NCBI RefSeq assembly: GCF_002005225.1
Contig: NZ_CP019724.1
Location: forward strand, 3,412,501 to 3,476,500
Source: Streptomyces pactum
GTDB lineage: Bacteria; Actinomycetota; Actinomycetes; Streptomycetales; Streptomycetaceae
Reading direction: 5' to 3'
Length of the DNA stretch: 64,000 nucleotides
Part shown: positions 18,625 to 27,335 of the stretch, one piece after another
How the letters are laid out: every line of letters begins with the position of its first letter
Numbering within the stretch: position 1 is the stretch's first letter
Notes under the pieces: model-generated
What the model was told of the DNA's origin: nothing
The model's database searches: none
The model's input: the letters and a program-made list of their open reading frames with translations, nothing else
Translations under genes and position numbers: made by a program

Positions 18625-19614
18625 GTGCCCAAGCTCTCCGTCATCGTGCCGTTCTACAACGTGCGGCAATACACACCAGACACCCTGCGCAGTCTCGGCG
18701 CCAACGCGCGGGACGACTTCGAGTTCATTCTCGTCGACGACTGCTCGACCGACGGCACCGCGGACCTCCTCGCGCGCGCCGAGCGCGAGCTGCCGGGGGC
18801 GGTGCTGGTCATACACGAACGCAACGGTGGCCTGGCGACCGCCCGCAACACCGGCATCGACCGGGCGCGCGGCGAGTACCTGACCTTCCTGGACGGCGAC
18901 GACTGGCTGGCGCCCGGCCACTACGACCGGCTGGTGGACGCGATCGAGCGGCTGGGCGTCGACTTCCTGCGCACCGACCACGTGCAGTGCACGGGACGGA
19001 CCCGCACGCTGCACCGGGTGCCGCACGGCCGCCGCAACGTGGCGCTGCGTCCGCGCGACGCGATCCTGCCCGCCCACCGGACCACGTCCGTCGACTACGC
19101 CTACGCGTGGGCGGGCGTCTACCACCGCCGGCTGGCCGAGCGCGGCCTGCTGCACTTCACCGACGGGCTGCGCACGGCCGAGGACCGGCCGTGGATCTGG
19201 AAACTGCACCGGGAGGCGGAGTCCTTCGCGGTGACCGGGCTGCTCGGTGTCTTCTACCGGCGCGGGGTGGCGTCCTCGCTCACCCAGATCGGTGACGTCC
19301 GCCGGCTCGACTTCATCCGCGCGTTCGACGAGGTCCTCGCGGGAGCGGCCGGCGACGCGGACGCCGCGCGGCTGGTCCCGAAGGCGGTGCGCACGTACTG
19401 CGCGATCATCTCCCACCATCTCGGTTCCATCGAGCGGTTCGAGCCCGCCGTGGCCCGGATACTGAAGGCGAGGAGCGCGGCGGCGCTGCGGCGGATGCCG
19501 CAGGACGTGCTCGACGAGGTGCTCGGCACGATGGACGCCGAGCGCGCCACGCGGCTGCGCCGGCTGCGTCGGCGTGCGGCCGCGGGGCAGCTCGAAGAGG
19601 GGGCGACGGCGTGA
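18625..19614 (+). CDS. GT2-family glycosyltransferase, cassette copy 1
   Basis: A 329-residue cytoplasmic GT-A glycosyltransferase. It opens with PKLSVIVPFYNVRQYTPDTL. The nucleotide-binding aspartates are in FILVDDCSTDGT (about 37-48) and the metal-binding DXD is DGDDW near residue 92. A further block is RTAEDRPWIWKLHREAE near 190, including the ED motif. No membrane segment is seen. It ends in a GTGA overlap with the next gene, a polysialyltransferase-like protein. The same pair recurs at 21224-23548. Teichoic-acid-type polymers often alternate two sugars, so this enzyme may add the partner sugar; that is inference. Confidence 0.88.
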   Translation: MPKLSVIVPFYNVRQYTPDTLRSLGANARDDFEFILVDDCSTDGTADLLARAERELPGAVLVIHERNGGLATARNTGIDRARGEYLTFLDGDDWLAPGHYDRLVDAIERLGVDFLRTDHVQCTGRTRTLHRVPHGRRNVALRPRDAILPAHRTTSVDYAYAWAGVYHRRLAERGLLHFTDGLRTAEDRPWIWKLHREAESFAVTGLLGVFYRRGVASSLTQIGDVRRLDFIRAFDEVLAGAAGDADAARLVPKAVRTYCAIISHHLGSIERFEPAVARILKARSAAALRRMPQDVLDEVLGTMDAERATRLRRLRRRAAAGQLEEGATA

Positions 19615-20945
19615 CCACACAGATCTTCCTGGCATCGACGCTGTACGGCGCGGCGACGCTCGCCGCGGCCCTGGACGCCGGCTGCTTCGACGCGGCCGAC
19701 CGGCGGATCCTGCTGGTCTCCAACAACGCGGCGACGCCCGAGACGACGCCGTCCGTGGACGCGATGCCCGGCTTCGAGCGGGTGCGTGGGCGGTTCGACG
19801 ACGTGGTGTCGTGGAACGAGGCGGTCTTCCCCTTCCATCCCGGCGGCTGGTCGCCGCGGCCGGAGGACGTACCCCTGTGGGAGCGGCACCTGCGGCTGGC
19901 CTGGGGGCTCGGCGACGACGACGTGGCGCTGGCCGTGGAGTCGATCCAGGTGCACCCGGCGCTCGGCGTGGCGCAGATCTTCACCGACGCGCCGCTGACC
20001 GTCTACGCGGACGGTCTGATGAGCTACGGGCCCACCCGTACGAAGCTCGCCCCGCTGGTCGGCACGCGCGTGGAGCGGCTGCTCCACCTCGACCTGGTGC
20101 CGGGGCTCGCGCCGCTGCTGCTGACGGAGTTCGGCGTCGAGCCCGAGATCGTGCCGGCCGCGGCGTTCACCAAGGTGCTGGCCGAACTCGCGGGCACCGG
20201 CACCGGGCTGCCGGACGCCGAGGAGCCGGTGGTGCTGCTGGGGCAGTACCTCTCCGCGCTGGGCATCCTCTCCGCCGAGGAGGAGGAGGACCTGCACGTG
20301 CGGATGCTGACGGGCGCCGCCGGGCTCGGGCACACGCGCGTGGTGTTCAAGCCGCACCCCACGGCCCCGGCCCGCTTCACCCGCACCCTGGAGCAGGAGG
20401 CCGGCAAGCTCGGCGTCGACCTCTCGGTGGTGGACACGCCGGTCCTCGCCGAGGTGCTGTTCCAGCGGACGCGTCCGGCGCTGGTCGTCGGCTGCTTCTC
20501 CACGGCCCTGCTCACCGCGTCCGCGCTGTACGGCCTGCCGGTCGCCCGCGTCGGCACCGAGACGCTGCTGGACCGGCTGACGCCGTACGAGAACAGCAAC
20601 CGCGTCCCGGCCACCATCGTGGACGCGCTCCTGCCGGACCTGTCCGACGCCGCCGCCGTCGCCGCCGCGCGGCCGGGCACGGACACCGACGCGCTCGCCG
20701 CGCTGGTGCGGGCCGTCGGGTTCGCGATGCAGCCGAAGGTGCTGCCGGAGCTGCGGCCGGAGGCCGAGCGGTACCTGCGCGAGCACCTGGACGCGCGCAC
20801 CTGGCGGTACTTCAAGAAGCGGCGGCTCACCTCGCTGGGGCTGCCGGGCGGCATTCCGGCGCGGCTGGGCTTCCTGCCGCACAACTCCACGGCACGCCGG
20901 GTGGTACGGCGGGCACGGGCCGTCCGGCGCTCGATGGAGCGGTGA
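19611..20945 (+). CDS. Polysialyltransferase-like glycosyltransferase, copy 1
   Basis: A 444-residue protein of the bacterial alpha-2,8-polysialyltransferase (POLYST/GT38-like) type. Conserved blocks are QIFLASTLYGAATLAAALDA (4-23), VYADGLMSYGPT (131-142), VVFKPHPTAPA (244-254) with the HP motif, and GCFSTALLTASALYG (294-308) with the Ser/Thr motif. These three elements are known to be essential in GT38/GT52-type sialyltransferases. The C-terminal 40 residues are very basic, which suits peripheral membrane binding. The start GTG overlaps the GT2 stop. It likely transfers the CMP-activated nonulosonate made by the minus-strand half of the cluster. Confidence 0.82.
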   Translation: MTTQIFLASTLYGAATLAAALDAGCFDAADRRILLVSNNAATPETTPSVDAMPGFERVRGRFDDVVSWNEAVFPFHPGGWSPRPEDVPLWERHLRLAWGLGDDDVALAVESIQVHPALGVAQIFTDAPLTVYADGLMSYGPTRTKLAPLVGTRVERLLHLDLVPGLAPLLLTEFGVEPEIVPAAAFTKVLAELAGTGTGLPDAEEPVVLLGQYLSALGILSAEEEEDLHVRMLTGAAGLGHTRVVFKPHPTAPARFTRTLEQEAGKLGVDLSVVDTPVLAEVLFQRTRPALVVGCFSTALLTASALYGLPVARVGTETLLDRLTPYENSNRVPATIVDALLPDLSDAAAVAAARPGTDTDALAALVRAVGFAMQPKVLPELRPEAERYLREHLDARTWRYFKKRRLTSLGLPGGIPARLGFLPHNSTARRVVRRARAVRRSMER

Positions 20946-20954
20946 GGAGGACCG

Positions 20955-20982
20955 GGCGCCCGCGGCCGGCGGAGCGGGCGCC
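20955..20982. terminator. Weak hairpin between the two glycosyltransferase cassettes
   Basis: A 9-bp stem (GGCGCCCGC at 20955-20963, complement at 20974-20982) in the 278-base gap after cassette 1. The remainder of the gap carries a -10-like TAGCCT at 21182-21187 before cassette 2. Confidence 0.4.
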
Positions 20983-21223
20983 GGCGGTCCCCGGCGCCCA
21001 AGCCGCCGCGGTGGCGGACGTGCGCACCGCGCGGCAATTCCCGTGGCGGACCGCTCAGTCGAACACCGCGGAATCGCGAAGCACCTGCGGTTCACCCCCG
21101 GACACCAAGAATTCATCTCCCCTGCGAATGGAGTTCGCTGCTCCGCGCCCTTTTCGACACCGTCGAACTCAGGAGCGTAGTTAGCCTGTTCCAATCTCCG
21201 CCCTTCGAGCCTGAGAGGCCCGT

Positions 21224-22189
21224 GTGCCGAAACTGTCCGTCGTCGTCCCCATGCACAATGTGGAAGCCTTCGCCGAGAGCACGCTGAGAAGTCTCGCCAA
21301 CAACGCGGCCCCCGGCTTCGAGTTCCTGCTCGTCGACGACTGCTCCACGGATTCCACCTCATGGGCGGTCGACCGCTGGGCGGAGGGACGTTCCGACACC
21401 AGGGTGATCCGGCACGAGACGAACATGGGCATCGCGCAGGCGCGCAACAGCGGTATCGACGCGGCCCGGGGCGAGTTCATCACCTTCCTGGACGGCGACG
21501 ACTGGTACGGGCCGGGCTACCTCGCCGAACTGGTCGCCGTCGTGGAGGAGCTGGGCTGCGACTTCGCCCGCACCGACCATGTCCAGGCCACCGGCACCGA
21601 GCGGGTCATCCGGCGGCCCCCGGCCCAGGTGCGCAACACCGTGATGGACCCGCGCGACGGCATAGCGCCGCCCCACATGGAGACGATGGTCGACTACCCC
21701 TTCGTCTGGGCGGGGATCTACCGCCGGCACCTCTTCGACGACGGCGCGATGCGCTTCGCGACCGAACTCCGCACCGCCGAGGACCGGCTGTGGATCTGGC
21801 GCCTGCACCTGAAGGCCGAGTCGTACGCGTCCGTCGGTCTGCACGGGGTGTTCTACCGGCGGGGCGTCGCCACCTCGCTCACCCAGATCAAGGACTCCCG
21901 CCAGCTCGACTTCATCCCGGCCTACGACATGCTCCTCCAAGACCTGCTGGCGGACCCGGAGGCGGAGCGTTTCCTCCCCAAGGCCGTACGGACGTACTGC
22001 GCCATGATCGCCTTCCACCTCGGCAAGGTGGGCGAGTACGAGGCCTCGGCGGCGCAGCGGCTGCGGCGCGAGGCGAGGGACGCCCTCCACCGGATGCCCC
22101 AGCACGTTCTGGACGAGACCCTCAGGACCATCGACAGCACTCGGAGCAGGTTGCTCAGCCGCCTGCGTGACGGGCGGAAGGCTGCCTGA
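21224..22189 (+). CDS. GT2-family glycosyltransferase, cassette copy 2
   Basis: A 321-residue paralogue of the gene at 18625. It shares the opening PKLSVVVPMHNVEAF, LLVDDCSTDSTS, DGDDWYGPGYL near 90, ARTDHVQATGTERVIRRPP and RTAEDRLWIWRLHLKAE. Unlike copy 1 it has a ribosome site (GAGAGG five bases before the GTG). It is followed three bases later by its own polysialyltransferase-like partner. By eye the two copies agree at more than half of positions throughout, so the whole two-gene cassette was duplicated and has diverged. Confidence 0.88.
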   Translation: MPKLSVVVPMHNVEAFAESTLRSLANNAAPGFEFLLVDDCSTDSTSWAVDRWAEGRSDTRVIRHETNMGIAQARNSGIDAARGEFITFLDGDDWYGPGYLAELVAVVEELGCDFARTDHVQATGTERVIRRPPAQVRNTVMDPRDGIAPPHMETMVDYPFVWAGIYRRHLFDDGAMRFATELRTAEDRLWIWRLHLKAESYASVGLHGVFYRRGVATSLTQIKDSRQLDFIPAYDMLLQDLLADPEAERFLPKAVRTYCAMIAFHLGKVGEYEASAAQRLRREARDALHRMPQHVLDETLRTIDSTRSRLLSRLRDGRKAA

Positions 22190-22192
22190 TCC

Positions 22193-23548
22193 ATGCCCCA
22201 CATGACCCAGATCTTCCAGGTCTCCACCCTGTACGGCGCGGCCACCCTCGCCGCGGCACTCGACGCGGGCCTGTTCGGGCCGCGCGACGGGGCCCGGCGC
22301 GTCCTGCTGGTCTCCAACAACGCCGCGATACCCGAGACCGCGCTGCGCCTGGACGAGATGCACGGCTACGGACGAATATCCGCCCGGTTCGACTCCGTGG
22401 TCGGCTGGAACGAGACGATCCGCCCGCACCACCCCAGCGCGTGGGGCCCGCGCGGCAACGACGTGTCGCTGTGGCAGAAGGCGTTCCGTCTCGCCTGGGG
22501 CATCGGCGAACGGGACCCGATCGAGCTCGCCGTCGAGTCGATCCAGGTCAACCCGGCCCGCGCGCTGGCCGCGATCTTCTCCGAGAGCGCCGTCCACGTG
22601 TACGCCGACGGCCTGATGAGCTACGGCCCGACCCGCGAGAAGCTGCCGCTGACCATCGCGCGCCGCATTCGACGGCTGCTCCACCTCGACCTGATACCGG
22701 GTCTGCGGCCGATGCTGCTGTCCGAGTACGGCGTCGCGCCCGAGGTCGTCCCGGACGGCGCGTTCCGCGCGGTGCTCGACGAGATCTCCCGCGACGCGGC
22801 GGACGATCCCCGGCTGGCACCCGTGGCGCGGGAGAAGCCGACGGCCGTACTGCTCGGCCAGTACCTGGCGGCGATCAACATCCTGAGCGCGGAGGAGGAA
22901 GAGGACCTCCACATCCGCATGCTCACCGGGGCCGCGCGCGCCGGGCACCGGTCCGTGGTCTTCAAGCCCCACCCGACCGCCCCCGCCGGCTACACGCAGG
23001 CGCTGAGCAAGGCGGCGGCGGACGCGGGCGTACGGCTCAGCGTGCTGGACGCGCCCCTGCTGGCCGAGACGCTGTACGACCACTGCGCGCCGGAACTCGT
23101 CGTCGGCTGCTTCTCCACGGCGATGGTGACCGCCTCCGCCTACTACGACGTGCCCATCGCCCGGGTGGGGACGGCACTGGTGATGGAGCGGCTCACGCCC
23201 TACCCGAACAGCAACCGGGTGCCCCTGGCCGTCGTCGACCACCTGGTGCCCGACCTGGAGCGCGGGCAGACGCCGGCGCTCGTCGACGCGGCCCCCGAGA
23301 CCCTCTCCCCGCTGGTCCGGGCGATCGGATTCTGCATGCAGCCGAAGACGTACGCCGAGCTGCGCGAGCCGACGGAGACCTGGCTGCGGGCCAACCTGGC
23401 CACCGGACCCGGCTACTACTTCCCCGAGCTGCGGCTGACCGAGCTCGGCCTGCCCGGCAGCCGCCCGCAACTGCGCGCGAAGCTGCAGGTGCGGCGGGCC
23501 CGCCGCGTGGTGCGCCGAGCGGTGCGGCGCGGCGCCGGGAGGAAGTGA
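22193..23548 (+). CDS. Polysialyltransferase-like glycosyltransferase, copy 2
   Basis: A 451-residue paralogue of the protein at 19611. It carries the same blocks: TQIFQVSTLYGAATLAAAL, VYADGLMSYGPTREK, EEEEDLHIRMLTGAARAGH, VVFKPHPTAPAGY, GCFSTAMVTASAYY, and LTPYPNSNRVPLAVVDHLVPDL. The basic C-terminus (RRARRVVRRAVRRGAGRK) is also kept. Two ATGs lie three codons apart (22193 and 22202) and either may be used. The two transferases may make different linkages or act at different polymer steps, for example initiation and elongation; the sequence does not settle this. Confidence 0.82.
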   Translation: MPHMTQIFQVSTLYGAATLAAALDAGLFGPRDGARRVLLVSNNAAIPETALRLDEMHGYGRISARFDSVVGWNETIRPHHPSAWGPRGNDVSLWQKAFRLAWGIGERDPIELAVESIQVNPARALAAIFSESAVHVYADGLMSYGPTREKLPLTIARRIRRLLHLDLIPGLRPMLLSEYGVAPEVVPDGAFRAVLDEISRDAADDPRLAPVAREKPTAVLLGQYLAAINILSAEEEEDLHIRMLTGAARAGHRSVVFKPHPTAPAGYTQALSKAAADAGVRLSVLDAPLLAETLYDHCAPELVVGCFSTAMVTASAYYDVPIARVGTALVMERLTPYPNSNRVPLAVVDHLVPDLERGQTPALVDAAPETLSPLVRAIGFCMQPKTYAELREPTETWLRANLATGPGYYFPELRLTELGLPGSRPQLRAKLQVRRARRVVRRAVRRGAGRK

Positions 23549-23565
23549 GCGGACCGGACCGGCAG

Positions 23566-23600
23566 ACGCCGGAGCCCTCGCCCGGCGGGGGCTCCGGCGT
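23566..23600. terminator. Bidirectional terminator
   Basis: 12-bp arms (ACGCCGGAGCCC at 23566-23577 and its complement at 23589-23600) between the convergent ends of cassette 2 and the acyltransferase gene. Confidence 0.75.
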
Positions 23601-23617
23601 GCTCCGCGCCGCCCGGC

Positions 23618-24712
23618 TCAGCCCAGCCAGCGGCCCAGCCGCAGCCGCGTCCACAGCAGGGCGGCGGCGAAGGACAGCACGACCGTGGCCACCGTCAGCC
23701 CCACGAGCCCGCCCACCGCGGCCGGCCAGCCCGCGTCCGCCGACACCACGCTCCCAGCGATGGCCTCCAGGAACATCAGGTGGACCAGGTAGGCACCGAA
23801 GGACGCCCCGGCGAGCCTGCCCAGCAGCGGCCGGAACCGCTCGGGCACCCTGATCCCGTTGAGCGCCATCAGCAGGGTTCCGGCCAGCAGCGCCACCACG
23901 ACCGACCCGTACGGGCTCGGGAAGTGCACCCGGTGTTCGTAGCCGGCCACCGCCGCCCACGCGCACAGCCCGCCCGCCAGCCACAGCAGACGCCGCCGCC
24001 GGCCGGCGACCGCTGAGCCCGGCAGCGACAGCAGGACGGCACCGGCGACGGCGTACGCGATCTGGTAGACGCCGAACTGCCAGGCGAAGGACGGGAGGCG
24101 GACGTCGAGGAGCCGCCCGAGGTCGCCCAGGAGGGTCGGGGCGAGCGCGATGCCGAGGAGGGCGGCGCCCGCACCCCAGGGCCGCTTGCCGGCCCTGGCC
24201 AGGACGGCCACCGACAGCAGCAGGATCACCGGGACGTACGCGTACAGGTACCAGAGGTGGAAGGCGGGCCGCACGGAGCCGAACACGGCGTCCCACGCGA
24301 GCTGTCGCGTGGGGTCGGTGTTGGCGTCCCGCACCCGGTCCCACACCAGGTAGGCGGCGGTCCACAGGACCATCGGCACGACGATGCGGGTCAGCCGCCC
24401 GCGGATCTGCCCGCCGTCGCGGGGCGGTGCTCCGCTGAGCACGACCCAGCCGGCGATCGCGAAGAACAGCGGCACGGCGCACCGGCTCAGCGCGTCCCCG
24501 GCGAGGGCGGTCCAGTAGACGGGCCCGTCGCCACCGGAGGGGGAGCGGTCCACGGCCTTCATGAGTTCGCCCGCGGCGTGGCAGACGATGACCCCGACCG
24601 AGGCCAGGACCCGGACGAGGTCGATGTCGTACCGGTGCTCCCCGCGGGGGCGCGTGGCCGGTGTCCCGGGGGTGGCGGGGCCGGGGAGGCGCCCGGAGTC
24701 GGTGACGGTCAT
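23618..24712 (-). CDS. Acyltransferase-3 family membrane protein
   Basis: A 364-residue integral membrane acyltransferase (AT3/OafA-like), the family that O-acetylates wall polysaccharides and lipids. The N-terminus has YDIDLVRVLASVGVIVCHA near residue 30, with the essential His, and RCAVPLFFAIAGWVVLSG near 80. About ten hydrophobic segments are visible. Its position beside the glycosyltransferases suggests O-acylation of the wall polymer. The ribosome site is poor, and the ATG at 24712 is taken because the preceding frame is non-coding. It is convergent with cassette 2. Confidence 0.85.
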   Translation of the reverse strand: MTVTDSGRLPGPATPGTPATRPRGEHRYDIDLVRVLASVGVIVCHAAGELMKAVDRSPSGGDGPVYWTALAGDALSRCAVPLFFAIAGWVVLSGAPPRDGGQIRGRLTRIVVPMVLWTAAYLVWDRVRDANTDPTRQLAWDAVFGSVRPAFHLWYLYAYVPVILLLSVAVLARAGKRPWGAGAALLGIALAPTLLGDLGRLLDVRLPSFAWQFGVYQIAYAVAGAVLLSLPGSAVAGRRRRLLWLAGGLCAWAAVAGYEHRVHFPSPYGSVVVALLAGTLLMALNGIRVPERFRPLLGRLAGASFGAYLVHLMFLEAIAGSVVSADAGWPAAVGGLVGLTVATVVLSFAAALLWTRLRLGRWLG

Positions 24713-25097
24713 GGGCTCGGCGGCGATGGGTGGTCACTCCCGGGTCATGCGCGCGGGCCCGGCGGTGTCCGGCCGGGCCGGGGGTCGAATTGCCCGCGCC
24801 GCGCGCACCCGCGCCCGCAGCCGCGGCGCCGCGCGGCGCACATCGGTGCAGGCTATGAGAGCGCCGGGAGCGGCGGGAACTGCTGGCGGATGAACATCGG
24901 CCACATACGCGTGACCTTCCGGTGAACGCCGCCGGCCGTCGCCGTCCGGCCATCGGGTGTTCCGCGGAAGTTCCCCCCGTGGCCCGTTCGAGCGCTCCGC
25001 TTCCGGCCGGGAACCTCCCTAGTCTGTCCCCACCCATCCCACAGGCGTTCCGCGTACTCACACGTCCACCTTCGTGACGGATTGAGGTCGTTGATCC
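24713..25097. other. Divergent intergenic region
   Basis: 385 bases between the acyltransferase start and the truncated methyltransferase. A -10-like TAGTCT (25017-25022) faces the plus-strand gene. Reading frames here are Arg/Ala/Gly low complexity without start signals. Confidence 0.4.
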
Positions 25098-25463
25098 ATG
25101 AACAGCCGTTCCCTGCTCCGCAGCCCGGTCTCCCGGCGTCTGCTGCGTCCCGTCGCCGGTCCGGCGGGCACGGCGGCCCGCGTCCGGCGGGGCTTCTCCG
25201 AGGACCCGGAGACCCGGGCGGCCGTCTCGGACCGCGCCTACGGAGTGATCGTCGTCGACGGCGACCACTCGGCGAAGGGCGTCCGCCAGGACCTCCGGTG
25301 GACCGAGGAGATCGCCGCCCCCGGCGCGGTCGTCGTCCTGGACGACTACGGCGACCCCAACTGGCCGGGCATCGAGGAGGCCCTCGACGAGCATCTGAAG
25401 GAGCCCACGCGCCTGACCTACCTGGGCAAGGCGGCCCACTCGGCGTTTTTGCGGGCGTCCTGA
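25098..25463 (+). pseudogene. Truncated SAM-dependent methyltransferase (internal deletion)
   Basis: 121 residues. Residues about 46-118 (YGVIVVDGDHSAKGVRQDL, then GAVVVLDDYGDPNWPGIEEAL) match the C-terminal half of class I Methyltransf_24-type enzymes, aligning with FAHIDASHLYEHVQGDIGAA and GIVVLDDFRS of the next gene. The SAM-binding half with the E-x-G-x-x-x-G motif is absent. The 30-residue basic start (MNSRSLLRSPVSRRLLRPV) looks like an ordinary beginning of a full-length homologue. An internal deletion that kept the frame is therefore likely. It cannot bind SAM in the usual way. It could be non-functional or a structural remnant. Confidence 0.6.
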
Positions 25464-25637
25464 GCAGGGCCGGGCGGGTGCCCGCGAGGGGCGGCCGCAC
25501 CGCCGCACGGGGCAGTCACCGACGCCGCGGTCACGGGAGGTGCCGGGCCGGGCACATTGAGCGATTCGTGCGATATTCCGTCCATTGGATCGCGCGCGCT
25601 GACTCCTTTTCGCCCGTCGAGGGGGCATCCTCCCCTC

Positions 25638-26627
25638 ATGGCCACTGCGCAAGAGACGCACAAGTACCCCGGTGAGCTGAACGACGTCCCCGGCTGGTTC
25701 TGGCCGCTCGACCAGGTGCTGTTCTCCTGGTTCCTGGAGCGGCAGGAGCGGCGGGGCACCCGAGGCGACCTGCTCGAGCTGGGCGCCTACCTGGGCAAGA
25801 GCGCGATCCTGCTGGGGCACCACCTGCGGGACGGCGAGACGCTCACCGTCTGCGACCTGTTCGAGACCGAGCCGCCGGACGCGGCCAACCGGGCGGAGGC
25901 GGCGAAGTCGTACTCCTCGCTCACCCGGCAGGCCTTCGAGCGCAACTACCTGTCCTTCCACGAGTCCCTGCCCAGGATCGTCCAGGCCGTCAGCTCCACG
26001 ATCACCGACGAGGTCGGGCCCGGCACCTGCCGCTTCGCCCACATCGACGCCTCGCACCTGTACGAACACGTCCAGGGCGACATCGGCGCGGCCCGGAACC
26101 TGCTGCTGCCCGACGGCATCGTCGTCCTCGACGACTTCCGCAGCGAGCACACGCCGGGTGTGGCCGTCGCCGCCTGGGAGGCCGTGCTCAACCGGGAGCT
26201 GCGTCCCGTCTGCCTGAGCAGCCAGAAGCTGTACGGCACCTGGGGCGACCCCGGACCCGTCCAGGAGGAGCTGCTCGCCGCGCTGCGCGGACGCGACGAC
26301 ATCGCCGTGACCGTGGAGCGGGCGGCCGGGCACCGGCTGATCCGGACCCGCGCCAAGGGCAAGCGGATGCGGCCCCCCGCGCTGCCGTCCTCGCGGCACC
26401 CGGCGCCCGCGGCGGCGCCGCGCCCGGATGCCGGGCCGGTGCCGGGGCAGCCGCAGCAGGCGCGTGCGGCGGACCGCGCGGCGCGTACGGCACGGCAGCC
26501 GGCACCGCGTGACCGCACCCGCCGTCTCGCCCTGGACCTGCTGCCGCCGGTCGTCACCCGGGCGGTGCGCCGGTACCGGGCGGCGCGGCGGGCGAAGGCG
26601 GGCGGCGCGGCTCAGTCGAGGCGGTAG
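25638..26627 (+). CDS. Class I SAM-dependent methyltransferase
   Basis: A 329-residue protein. Residues 1-235 form a Methyltransf_24-like domain with motif I LLELGAYLGKSAILLG (about 47-62), acidic loop TVCDLF near 75, post-motif FAHIDASHLYEHV near 140 and VVLDDF near 168. The last 95 residues are Pro/Ala/Arg-rich and end in a basic tail like those of the neighbouring glycosyltransferases. The ATG at 25638 is chosen because the family block begins right after it. No convincing ribosome site is seen. It likely methylates a wall-polymer sugar. The tail overlaps the convergent TetR gene by 16 bases. Confidence 0.82.
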   Translation: MATAQETHKYPGELNDVPGWFWPLDQVLFSWFLERQERRGTRGDLLELGAYLGKSAILLGHHLRDGETLTVCDLFETEPPDAANRAEAAKSYSSLTRQAFERNYLSFHESLPRIVQAVSSTITDEVGPGTCRFAHIDASHLYEHVQGDIGAARNLLLPDGIVVLDDFRSEHTPGVAVAAWEAVLNRELRPVCLSSQKLYGTWGDPGPVQEELLAALRGRDDIAVTVERAAGHRLIRTRAKGKRMRPPALPSSRHPAPAAAPRPDAGPVPGQPQQARAADRAARTARQPAPRDRTRRLALDLLPPVVTRAVRRYRAARRAKAGGAAQSRR

Positions 26628-27256
26628 GTGGCCCCGATCCCCGCGATCACCAGTGCCAGCCCCTCCTCGAAGTGCCGCTCGTAGTCCGTGAATATCTCCG
26701 CGCCCGCCGCCGCCGTCAGGGGGAAGCCGGCCATCAGACGGGTGCGTTCGTCCAGGTCGTAGCCCTCCCGGCGCTCGCCGGGCAGGGGCTGGACGCCCTG
26801 TTCCTCGGTGACGAAGCCGAGGGTGAAGAGGTACGCCGTCGTGGTCGCCCGCACCGCCTGGGCGAGGGTGAGGCCGGCGGCGGTGAACAGGCGCAGGTTC
26901 TCCTCCATCTGCGCCGCGTGCTCGAGTCCGGTGAAGCGGGAGCCGCTGAAGACCTTGGCACCGTCGCGGTAGCCGAGCAGCGCCGCGCGCAGGCCGCGGT
27001 TGGTCTTGAGCAGCCGTTCCCGCCAGGTGTCGGCCGGATCGAGGGGGGTCCCGGCGACCATCCGCCGGTACATCTCGGTGGCCATCTCGTCGAGCAGGGC
27101 CTGCTTGTCCTTGAAGTGCCAGTACAGAGCGGGCGCCTTGACGTCCAGCTCCCGGGCGATGGCGCGCAGGGTCAGGCCGTCCAGACCGACCTCGTTCAGC
27201 AGTCTCAGCGCCGTGTCCGCGACCCGTCGGCGGTCGAGGGGAGCGCGTCGTTCCAT
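26612..27256 (-). CDS. TetR-family repressor (TetR_C_1 type)
   Basis: A 214-residue repressor very like classical tetracycline repressors. The helix-turn-helix is RRRVADTALRLLNEVGLDG then LTLRAIARELDVKAPALYWH (residues about 9-48). The C-terminal half is the all-helical inducer domain. It is divergent from an FAD monooxygenase, and the gap of 79 bases holds two near-identical 15-bp palindromes. It almost certainly controls both genes and itself. The ATG at 27256 is preferred over an in-frame start at 27310, which would lie inside an operator. Confidence 0.92.
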   Translation of the reverse strand: MERRAPLDRRRVADTALRLLNEVGLDGLTLRAIARELDVKAPALYWHFKDKQALLDEMATEMYRRMVAGTPLDPADTWRERLLKTNRGLRAALLGYRDGAKVFSGSRFTGLEHAAQMEENLRLFTAAGLTLAQAVRATTTAYLFTLGFVTEEQGVQPLPGERREGYDLDERTRLMAGFPLTAAAGAEIFTDYERHFEEGLALVIAGIGATYRLD

Positions 27257-27271
27257 ACCCACGCTTGACAG

Positions 27272-27286
27272 CTTAACGGTGTTAAG
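27272..27286. promoter_or_regulatory. TetR operator 1
   Basis: The perfect palindrome CTTAACGGTGTTAAG, 15 bases upstream of the repressor ATG. Confidence 0.8.
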
Positions 27287-27309
27287 TCCATTCTCGGACC
27301 CAGGCGGCA

Positions 27310-27324
27310 CTTAACAGCGTTAAG
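27310..27324. promoter_or_regulatory. TetR operator 2
   Basis: The palindrome CTTAACAGCGTTAAG, with half-sites identical to operator 1 and centres 38 bp apart. It abuts the ribosome site (GGGGAG) of the monooxygenase, so binding would block that transcript. Confidence 0.8.
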
Positions 27325-27335
27325 GGGAGTGGCTC

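Noticed and set aside
26672..27268. Plus-strand frame opposite the TetR gene
   Set aside because: Antisense shadow of a clear helix-turn-helix protein.
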